Source: Alteromonas confluentis (GTDB lineage: Bacteria > Pseudomonadota > Gammaproteobacteria > Enterobacterales > Alteromonadaceae). From it: a DNA stretch of 45,507 nucleotides. The notes beneath the pieces were generated by a model. The model was not told where the DNA came from. It saw only the letters and a program-made list of their open reading frames with translations, and searched no databases. The position numbers were made by a program, and so were the translations under genes. This document shows, one piece after another, positions 39,710 to 45,507 of the stretch (its first letter is position 1; each line of letters starts with the position of its first letter). The stretch lies in the NCBI RefSeq assembly GCF_001757105.1, contig NZ_MDHN01000031.1, positions 1 to 45,507 on the forward strand. The letters are read 5' to 3'.

Positions 39710-40767
39710 GTGTTAAAGCAGTTAAAGGCGGCTACGTTATAGATTTTACTCTGGGGCATCAGCGCTACAGGGAAACCATCCCTGCCCCGCAAAACAAAGC
39801 CGCATTGAAACGAATAGAAGAACAGGAAGCCGTTTATAAATTTGCAATCAGTATGAACGACAAATCTATTGCTGACCGTTTCCCGAGCAGCAAAATCATT
39901 CAGAAGGCTTTCGACTCTGGATGCAATTATACAATTGACGATTACTCAAGCATTTGGTTCAAGCAGAAGCAGCGCAACTGGTCGCATACCACTATTCGTG
40001 GCTATTCGCAGAAGTACAATACTTATATCAAGCCTAATTGGGGACATTTGTTGCTCACCGAGTTCAAGGCAAGTATGTTTGATGAGTGGGCATCTGAAAG
40101 TTTGCTGTCAGGTAAGTCAATAAATGAAACAAGAAATGTCTTACAACAAATTTATAACCGTGCAGTTCTTGATGAAGTATTAGAGAAAAATCCTGCATCA
40201 TTAATCGAGAGATATAAACAGATACAAAAAGAACCTAAACCATTTACTCAAACAGAAATAGCTAGAATATTAAATGAACTCACTACTCCATACCGTGAAT
40301 TTTTTCAGTTTGCCTTTTTCACAGGTCTAAGAACTGGCGAACTTTTAGGCCTAAGATGGGAGGATATAGATCTAATCCGTGGCGTAGCGCACATAAGAGT
40401 AAATCTAACCGGAGGGATTGAGAAGCCCCCCAAAACTAAGGGTAGCATCAGAACAATAGAACTTGACCCAAGAGCAATTGTCGCATTAACAAACATCAGA
40501 GAGACAATATATTCCGGCCTAGAAAGAGTATTCATTGACCCAAGAACCATGAAAGGTTACAAATACGCTGACGGGTTACGAAAGTACATCTGGAAACCCA
40601 CTTTAGAAAAATTAAATATTTCATATAGATATCCTTACCAATGTCGACATACTTATGCATCAATGATGCTGTCTTCTGGTAAAAATCCAATGTGGGTCGC
40701 AAATCAAATGGGCCATTCAGATTGGGGAATGATTAGAAGAATATATGGTCGATGGATATCTGTCTAA
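39706..40767 (+). CDS. int: Tyrosine recombinase, element integrase
   Basis: The 353-residue integrase has an N-terminal arm-binding domain (about 1-50, DUF3596-like), a core-binding domain (about 75-165) and the catalytic domain. Catalytic residues are Arg209 (TGLRTGELLGLRW), Lys245, Arg314 in PYQCRHTYASMML (Tyr311 stands where most members have His), His337 (QMGHSDW) and the nucleophile Tyr347. It ends six residues after Tyr347, shorter than many relatives. The start is GTG. Base composition changes inside the gene near codon 138: before it codons are mixed, after it AGA, ATA and other AT-rich codons dominate. Confidence 0.95.
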   Translation: MSVKAVKGGYVIDFTLGHQRYRETIPAPQNKAALKRIEEQEAVYKFAISMNDKSIADRFPSSKIIQKAFDSGCNYTIDDYSSIWFKQKQRNWSHTTIRGYSQKYNTYIKPNWGHLLLTEFKASMFDEWASESLLSGKSINETRNVLQQIYNRAVLDEVLEKNPASLIERYKQIQKEPKPFTQTEIARILNELTTPYREFFQFAFFTGLRTGELLGLRWEDIDLIRGVAHIRVNLTGGIEKPPKTKGSIRTIELDPRAIVALTNIRETIYSGLERVFIDPRTMKGYKYADGLRKYIWKPTLEKLNISYRYPYQCRHTYASMMLSSGKNPMWVANQMGHSDWGMIRRIYGRWISV

Positions 40768-40798
40768 GTACTTCATTAGAAATTAGAACGGAATCGAA

Positions 40799-41683
40799 AT
40801 GAAAAGAAAAAAAATGTCTTATGGTGCTATAAACATTACTACCCATCCTCACTCTCCGCGCACCTACGTAGATCTTTTTGAAGCAGCTTATTCGATGAAA
40901 AAGCCCATTAAAGTTTATGGTGACACCCATATTTTGATGACTTCATGCGCTCCAGAAAAACTTGGAAAAGAAAAATTTTTACTTGGGGAGATATATAAAT
41001 TCACACAAATTGATATGGATTCAAATTGGTTTAATCTAGACACTAACACCTATGCTTCTGACGATGAAGTAGGTCAGGTTAAAATACCTGATAATTTATT
41101 TCCAAACTCCCAGAAATTTACTTTTGTATTTTATCCTGAACAACATCTTATTTTTTACGAATCATATGTCAGCGGCCACAGACTAGCCCCATCACTTGCA
41201 GTAAATTTTTTCAAATACCTTTTTGCTTCAGAAAAGCTCGTAGAAAAATTTGGTGATGTAGATGTGGTACATGTTCCTTCTGCCGATGTCTATAACGAGA
41301 TGATGAGATTACCTATTAAAACCGTCATTGAGATGGATATTAGAAAGCCTAATCCTGACACATTTGCTAAGACTGCAAATAAGGTCAAGCAACGAATGCA
41401 AAATATCAACGCAGCATCGATGCAACAAACATATAAGGCTGAGAAAGGCGAAAGTTTAGAGGTAGATGAGGAAATTACTCTTTTTTCGAGGCTTGCTGCT
41501 AAAACGGGTGAACTCTTTATTAAAGGAAGAGATGCACTTAATAAGGTAGTGACATATTCAACGAAAAAACATCCAATGATCATTGATTCAACGTATGATG
41601 TAGATCATTCTAATAGTAGCCGTACCCTTGTAGAAAAGTCGATTCAAACTAAAGAGAGTATTGCTCAAACATTTGACAATTAA
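40799..41683 (+). CDS. Cargo protein A, DUF4747-like, function unknown
   Basis: A 294-residue soluble protein. The opening MSYGAINITTHPHSPRTYVDLFEAAYSMKKPIKVYGDTH and the later GEIYKFTQIDMDSNWFN, with FYPEQHLIFYE, recall DUF4747, a family of unknown function; this is from memory and not checked. Residues 1-175 look like a compact mixed domain; 185-294 is helical and charged. No nuclease or ATPase motif is visible. It follows int by 31 bp and precedes a membrane protein gene by 10 bp, both AT-rich. The pair sits in the place where small elements carry defence genes, so a soluble sensor plus membrane effector is a reasonable guess. Confidence 0.6.
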   Translation: MKRKKMSYGAINITTHPHSPRTYVDLFEAAYSMKKPIKVYGDTHILMTSCAPEKLGKEKFLLGEIYKFTQIDMDSNWFNLDTNTYASDDEVGQVKIPDNLFPNSQKFTFVFYPEQHLIFYESYVSGHRLAPSLAVNFFKYLFASEKLVEKFGDVDVVHVPSADVYNEMMRLPIKTVIEMDIRKPNPDTFAKTANKVKQRMQNINAASMQQTYKAEKGESLEVDEEITLFSRLAAKTGELFIKGRDALNKVVTYSTKKHPMIIDSTYDVDHSNSSRTLVEKSIQTKESIAQTFDN

Positions 41684-41693
41684 GATTGATTAA

Positions 41694-42269
41694 ATGACTA
41701 CTTCTGATGATTCACGTAACGCTCTGGTTCTCTATTGGCGAAACTATGGCGGGATTAGAGCTCTATTGGCAAGTCCGTTTTTCTGGACTGCTTGGGTACT
41801 AACCTTTTTAATGTTTCCCTCATGGACCAAAGCTGGTTGGTGGGACGATGTTACTTCGATTATGCCAAACTTGCTGGGGTTTTCCTTGGGCGGTTATGCA
41901 ATGTTTCTTGCCTTTGGAGACAAGAAGTTTCAAGAAATATTAGCTCACAAAGAGAATGGCGAGACATCAGCACTGATGGATGTAAATTGTGCTTTTGTCC
42001 ATTTCATACTTTTGCAGATTATGTCTATTGTCATTGCTTTAATCGCCAAAGCTTATGATTTCAAGCTGGACCCAACGAGCGAGATTTACTTGACTTTCGG
42101 TGAACTCATTTTGTTCATGACGCCAATATTTTATTGCATTAGCTATTTTGTTTTTACTTATGCAATATTAGCAACAATGGCAGCTACTTTTGCAATTTTC
42201 CATTCAGTTTGTTGGTATGAAGTTCACATAAACCTGAACAGTGATGAAGACATAAATAGCGACAAATAG
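41694..42269 (+). CDS. Cargo protein B, four-helix membrane protein, function unknown
   Basis: A 191-residue protein with about four membrane helices: near 24-42 (LASPFFWTAWVLTFLMF), 55-72 (IMPNLLGFSLGGYAMFLAF), 100-118 (FVHFILLQIMSIVIALIAK) and 135-172. The N and C termini are charged and probably cytoplasmic. I know no family for it. It follows the DUF4747-like gene by 10 bp, so the two are one operon, and it ends 35 bp before attR. It could be a membrane-damaging effector held in check or triggered by protein A; that is inference from position only. Confidence 0.65.
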   Translation: MTTSDDSRNALVLYWRNYGGIRALLASPFFWTAWVLTFLMFPSWTKAGWWDDVTSIMPNLLGFSLGGYAMFLAFGDKKFQEILAHKENGETSALMDVNCAFVHFILLQIMSIVIALIAKAYDFKLDPTSEIYLTFGELILFMTPIFYCISYFVFTYAILATMAATFAIFHSVCWYEVHINLNSDEDINSDK

Positions 42270-42304
42270 AATATAAGTCATTGAAAAACGGTATATTATG
42301 AATA

Positions 42305-42330
42305 GTTCAAATCCCGCCAGCTCCACCAAT
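42305..42330 (+). repeat. attR: second copy of the 26-bp ssrA end
   Basis: Exact copy of 36175-36200. It is the right end of the first element and, because a P4-type integrase gene begins 163 bp later, probably also the left att site of a second element in tandem. Confidence 0.93.
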
Positions 42331-42339
42331 TCATAGTTT

Positions 42340-42363
42340 AAAGACGTCCAAGGGCGTCTTTTT
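42340..42363 (+). terminator. Terminator 10 bp after attR, probably the original ssrA terminator
   Basis: AAAGACG (42340-42346) pairs with CGTCTTT (42355-42361), with a T run. Its distance from the att core suits the tmRNA terminator, which would have been pushed 6.13 kb away by the insertion; it could instead come with the second element. Confidence 0.75.
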
Positions 42364-42442
42364 CTTTATCTGCAGAACAGTAAAATCAATAACTTAGCGT
42401 ATTTTAACGTTCATTAGCTTCCCGTGGCTTCTTTGATTTATA

Positions 42443-42490
42443 GGTACACGATTGGGTACACTGCAAAAACTGAATTAATTTGGTGTACCC
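42443..42490. repeat. Three GGTACAC repeats before the second integrase gene
   Basis: GGTACAC at 42443-42449, GGGTACAC at 42454-42461 and the inverted GTGTACCC at 42483-42490, directly before the start codon. Such sites near P4-type integrase genes probably bind the integrase (arm sites) and regulate its promoter. Confidence 0.6.
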
Positions 42491-42493
42491 AAC

Positions 42494-43114
42494 ATGGCAA
42501 AAGTAACGACACGGCTTACCGATAAAGAAATCAAATCAGCGAAGCCAAGTGATAAAGAATATAACCTGTTTGATGGTGACGGGCTGCGGTTACGTATTAA
42601 ACCGAATGGTTCAAAGCATTGGATTTTTAACTACTATCGCCCCACTAGCCGTAAGCGAGCCAACTTAAGTTTGGGCAAGTACCCTGACCTATCGCTAGCC
42701 AATGCTCGGAAGATGACACTTGAAGCCAACGAGCTACTAGCCCAATCCATAGATCCTCAAGATGACCGCAAGCGACAGCAAGAAGAACATAAATCAGTCC
42801 ACCAGCACACCTTCATCAACGTTTCAAAAGAATGGTTTGAAATAAAAAGGGACGAAGTTACACCAGATTATGCCGTTGATATTTGGCGCTCTCTGGAACT
42901 GCACATCTTCCCCTCTATTTCTGGAGTCCCAATAAGTTCTATCACTGCACCGCAGATTATTGAATTATTGAAGCCAATTGAAGCGAAAGGCAGCTTGGAG
43001 ACCGTGAAACGTCTGTCTCAACGCCTTAACGAGATTATGAACTTCGCTACCAATTGTGGTTTGGTTCAGGCCAACCCATTAATTGGAATCAAAGCAGCAT
43101 TTAAAAAACCCCAG
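42494..43114 (+). pseudogene. P4-type integrase, cut off by an IS21 element
   Basis: The remaining 207 residues hold the N-terminal DUF4102 domain (about 5-90; LTDKEIKSAKPSDKEYNLFDGDGLRLRI, SLGKYPDLSLANAR) and the core-binding domain (about 105-205). After LIGIKAAFKKPQ the frame runs into the IS and stops at 43174. The whole catalytic domain, usually another 190 residues or so, is missing here and should lie beyond the IS outside the window. The second element can therefore not move by itself unless another integrase helps. Confidence 0.92.
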
Positions 43115-43118
43115 TATA
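43115..43118. repeat. Left TATA target duplication of the IS21 element
   Basis: TATA flanks the element on both sides (here and at 45504-45507). Because TATA is its own complement it could also be counted as part of the inverted repeats; a 4-bp duplication is usual for this family. Confidence 0.5.
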
Positions 43119-43121
43119 GAA

Positions 43122-43165
43122 CGTCAACTATCTTGACCGGTCTGGCGTCAATTAACTTGACCGGT
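43122..43165 (+). repeat. Left terminal repeats of the IS21 element
   Basis: CGTCAACTATCTTGACCGGT (43122-43141) and CGTCAATTAACTTGACCGGT (43146-43165), probably binding sites of the IstA transposase. Confidence 0.85.
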
Positions 43166-43175
43166 TGTCGCTGAG

Positions 43176-43925
43176 TTATTCTTCCTGTTTTATTGCTGCT
43201 TTTCTGCGGTAGCTTTCTCCCTCTAATTGAATGATGTGTGAGTGATGCACGAGCCTGTCGATGGCTGCGACTGTCATGGTGGTATCAGTAAACAGTGCAT
43301 CCCAGTCTTCGAACGATTGATTGGAGGTGATGATGAGGCTGAACCTTTCATACCGGTGAGCAATGAGTTCGAACAGCACACTGGTTTCTTGCTCTGTCTT
43401 TTTCACGTAGCCGATATCGTCAATGATAAGCACCTGGTATTTATCCAGTTTGTTCAGTGCGTCCTGGAGTTTGAGGTGCTGTTTTGCCTCCTGCAGATGT
43501 TGCACTAACGCGGTGGCCGCATAGAACTTTACGCGGGTTCCGGCTTCTATCAGGCTGTAGCCCAATGCACTGGCCAGATGGGTTTTACCGACACCGCTTG
43601 CGCCGAACAGCAGCAGATTGGTGGCGTGTTTTACCCACTCATGGTTATCCGCCAGTTCATGGAGGCGGGCTTTGGTGAGACCTTCAATGACATTAAAATC
43701 GAACCCACCAACATGCTTGCCTGATGGCAGATTGGATTCTTTCAGATAACGTAATTGACGCTTGTCTGTCCGGCTCGACAACTCCATGTGGCACAACTCA
43801 CTTAAGTAGTGCTCTGGCCGCCATTGTTCATGCAATGCCTTTTCAGCCAGGCTCTCCCAGTGGAGCCTGAACTCACTCAGTCGCAGGCTCTTGAGCATGA
43901 GTGGCAGGGATGCTGTATTAGTCAT
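43176..43925 (-). CDS. istB: IS21 helper ATPase IstB
   Basis: A 249-residue DnaC/AAA+-like ATPase that works with IstA in target choice. Walker A is GASGVGKT (108-115), Walker B is VLIIDDIGY, and an arginine-rich sensor region follows. The ATG overlaps the istA stop by 4 bp (43922-43925), the usual coupling in this family. Confidence 0.95.
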   Translation of the reverse strand: MTNTASLPLMLKSLRLSEFRLHWESLAEKALHEQWRPEHYLSELCHMELSSRTDKRQLRYLKESNLPSGKHVGGFDFNVIEGLTKARLHELADNHEWVKHATNLLLFGASGVGKTHLASALGYSLIEAGTRVKFYAATALVQHLQEAKQHLKLQDALNKLDKYQVLIIDDIGYVKKTEQETSVLFELIAHRYERFSLIITSNQSFEDWDALFTDTTMTVAAIDRLVHHSHIIQLEGESYRRKAAIKQEE

Positions 43926-45415
43926 GTCTGCCTCCCTCCCTGTAATAACAGGCTATACAGCTTTAACGGGTGTTGCCCCACCTGAAGCTGGGGGATGTGG
44001 CGAGGTTGCTGTTGGAAGCGTTCCTGACAGTCGAACAAGCTGGGTAACCGGCCGCTATTCAGTTGCTGCATAATGAAGCGACCCAGCCTGACTTCATTAT
44101 CCCCCTTGCTCGCGAGGTGAAGTACTCTGACGATATAGCGACAGGCATCATCAGCCTTCATATTGCCATTAGCGTACTGCCAGATACTCCGGTAATCCTC
44201 ATTAGGTAATAACTCATCCCGCCACTGTGAACACCGGAAGGCCTGAGGCTTTTTTACTAACGCATCAATAACGTGTTTGTAATTGACGCTGCGTTTACGC
44301 GCGGTGCCCGTGGTATATACCCGCTCTAAGGTGTAGGTCAGCTCATGACCGAGATATAGAGCTAAGCGGTCATCATACACTTGCACCCGCAGGCGACTGC
44401 CTACCAGACGCGAAGGCACGGTATAAGTGACGCGTTTAATGCTGATGGTACTGGTGCGCGAGACGCGCACATATTCGGTTGAGTAATTGACGCTGCCCGC
44501 CGGCGGCAGTGGCTGTAATTGTCGCTGCTCTTTAATAAATGCCGTATTAATGCGTTTGTTTCGTCTCGCCACTAATTGCCGGATAAAGTCTTCATAATCG
44601 TCGCGACAATTAAAGTCATACGAGCCACGAATGCGCAGCGCCTGCTCAAGCTGCGCTTTAATATGGCGATTACTGGACTCGATGACGCCATTTTCATGCG
44701 CGACACCGGTGTTATTGCGTGTGCCGGTAAAACCATAATGTGCCATCAGTGAAGCATACCGTTCTGTAAATTTACCGGCATCATCATGATTCCGGTACGC
44801 TGCACTCAAGCTGTCGGTGCGGACTTCCTTGGGGACGCCGCCACTGGCTCTGAAGGCATTCTGTAACCCATCAGAGAAGGCAGCGAAGCTCTCACCACCA
44901 TAAATTACATGACTGTAGTGCCAGCCACTGGCGGCCAGGCGATAGTTGAACAACATGTGCTTACACGGCTCATGCCCGATAGTGACCGGAGACTTAACAT
45001 GCGTGAAGTCGCAAATACCCAATAAACCTGACTCGTGGTGCTGTAAGAACATTACGTCCTGAGCACCACCGTGTAATTGTCGCCACTTCTTAATTCTGCG
45101 CTCAAGTGTACGTCGCGCTGAGGTAGGAAACTGATCGCTATGCGAATCACACAAATAATCAAATACGCCCACTGGCGTAATTAGCTTATCTTGCTTCAGA
45201 AGGGGGATAACAATACTCTCCCAGACTGCCTCAAGGGGATCGGGCCGGGTGCGCCAATGACGGTGGGCTTTTTTAGGTTGGTGACGGCCGTTCTCTATGC
45301 GTCTGGCGGAACTGACAGAAATGTTCGCTTTGCTGGCGGCAACTTCCTGCGTGAAATCCTTTCGAAACTTCATATATAACCTGACTTGTTTTTCTGTGAT
45401 GTGAGTTCCCGACAC
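43922..45415 (-). CDS. istA: IS21 transposase IstA
   Basis: A 497-residue DDE transposase. An N-terminal helix-turn-helix (about 18-45, FTQEVAASKANISVSSARRIENGRH) precedes the integrase-like core with Asp136 (GICDFTHV), Asp201 (VRTDSLSAAYRNH) and Glu246 (HENGVIESSNRHIK). A beta-rich C-terminal domain follows. The length is typical for IS21-type IstA. Confidence 0.95.
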   Translation of the reverse strand: MSGTHITEKQVRLYMKFRKDFTQEVAASKANISVSSARRIENGRHQPKKAHRHWRTRPDPLEAVWESIVIPLLKQDKLITPVGVFDYLCDSHSDQFPTSARRTLERRIKKWRQLHGGAQDVMFLQHHESGLLGICDFTHVKSPVTIGHEPCKHMLFNYRLAASGWHYSHVIYGGESFAAFSDGLQNAFRASGGVPKEVRTDSLSAAYRNHDDAGKFTERYASLMAHYGFTGTRNNTGVAHENGVIESSNRHIKAQLEQALRIRGSYDFNCRDDYEDFIRQLVARRNKRINTAFIKEQRQLQPLPPAGSVNYSTEYVRVSRTSTISIKRVTYTVPSRLVGSRLRVQVYDDRLALYLGHELTYTLERVYTTGTARKRSVNYKHVIDALVKKPQAFRCSQWRDELLPNEDYRSIWQYANGNMKADDACRYIVRVLHLASKGDNEVRLGRFIMQQLNSGRLPSLFDCQERFQQQPRHIPQLQVGQHPLKLYSLLLQGGRQT

Positions 45416-45456
45416 GCCATTCTCCTCGAATTGTCGTGTCGAACCTTAACAGAACA

Positions 45457-45500
45457 ACCGGTCAAGATAGTTGTCGCTCAACCGTTCAAGTTAATTGTCG
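45457..45500 (-). repeat. Right terminal repeats of the IS21 element
   Basis: Two inverted copies of the terminal repeat, 45457-45476 and 45481-45500. The outer one has Ttaa/G-to-T differences from the left outer copy and matches the left inner copy better. Confidence 0.85.
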
Positions 45501-45503
45501 CTC

Positions 45504-45507
45504 TATA
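45504..45507. repeat. Right TATA target duplication of the IS21 element
   Basis: The last four bases of the window repeat the TATA at 43115-43118. Confidence 0.45.

Larger units (their letters stand above)
36201..42330 (+). mobile_element. 6.13-kb integrative element in ssrA, satellite-like
   Basis: The element lies between two exact 26-bp copies of the ssrA end and brings its own integrase and excisionase. In order it holds a hairpin, a 21-bp tandem repeat, a P2-A-like replication endonuclease, a SEC-C protein, a divergent membrane/zinc-ribbon protein, xis, int and a two-gene cargo. There are no capsid, tail or conjugation genes. Small size, an own replication gene and a cargo slot next to int fit a phage satellite or similar minimal element (inference). 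The last 2.2 kb are visibly more AT-rich than the rest. Confidence 0.85.
43119..45503 (-). mobile_element. IS21-family insertion sequence, complete
   Basis: The element holds the istA-istB pair and multiple terminal repeats typical of IS21. At the left, two 20-bp copies start at 43122 and 43146 (24 bp apart); at the right, two inverted copies lie at 45457-45476 and 45481-45500, also 24 bp apart. The two copy variants are in swapped order at the two ends. Both genes look intact, so the element may be active. It interrupts a P4-type integrase gene. Confidence 0.92.

Noticed and set aside
40799..42269. The known Kiwa defence pair
   Set aside because: The four-helix membrane partner is suggestive, but the soluble gene does not resemble the Kiwa partner KwaB and the gene order differs.
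42305..42330. A second tRNA or tmRNA gene
   Set aside because: Only the last 26 bp of the T-arm and acceptor region are present; no 5' partner exists nearby. It is an att copy.
43891..44073. 60-codon plus-strand frame in the IS21 element, and similar frames opposite other genes
   Set aside because: They are shadows of istA, istB, icd, ppsA and other well-supported genes on the opposite strand.

Overview
The window looks like chromosome of a marine gammaproteobacterium of the order Alteromonadales, probably Alteromonadaceae. The grounds are the gene order rluE-mnmA-hflD-purB, a monomeric NADP isocitrate dehydrogenase, ppsA/ppsR, a VF530-type protein, a DcaP-like porin, several TonB/BCCT-type uptake genes, and a tmRNA tag reading ANDENYALAA. 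This placement is from recognition of families, not from a search. Both window ends fall on insertion sequences, so it may be an assembly contig that breaks at repeats.

Layout. 1-1432: a complete IS4-family element inserted in the terminator of icd. 1468-15333: housekeeping genes (icd, rluE, mnmA, hflD, purB, a membrane-anchored class III nucleotide cyclase, roxA, a GNAT, a DUF4826-like protein, a small membrane protein, ppsA and divergent ppsR). 15364-22896: an uptake region with a TonB-dependent receptor followed by a TPR-sulfotransferase on the minus strand, and a divergent BCCT transporter with a MarR regulator. 22893-25638: rnfH-ratA, smpB and an Old-Yellow-Enzyme-type oxidoreductase. 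25884-31594: a probable D-lactate use cluster (DcaP-like porin, LysR regulator, LldP-type permease, Dld dehydrogenase). 31744-35650: a VF530 protein and a stress-type module of ECF sigma factor, RskA-like anti-sigma factor and a large surface lipoprotein. The sigma operon and the lipoprotein share the same promoter-like motif (TGCATCC, 16 nt, CGTTTGG).

From 35841 the window is a mobile-DNA hot spot at the tmRNA gene ssrA. A 6.13-kb integrative element lies between two 26-bp copies of the ssrA 3' end (36175-36200 and 42305-42330). It carries a P2 A-protein-like HUH replication endonuclease, a SEC-C zinc protein, a divergent membrane protein with a zinc ribbon, an excisionase, a tyrosine integrase, and then two AT-rich cargo genes: a protein I associate with DUF4747, and a four-helix membrane protein. 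This resembles a phage-satellite-like element with a defence-type cargo slot. Directly after the second att copy begins another element, with a P4-type integrase cut off after about 207 residues by an IS21-family element (istA/istB) that runs to the window end.

The most promising candidates for something undescribed are the two-gene cargo pair (40799-42269), the membrane/zinc-ribbon protein (38493-39455), the GC-rich palindromes embedded in the 3' end of the rep gene, and the sigma/anti-sigma/lipoprotein circuit with its twin promoters.
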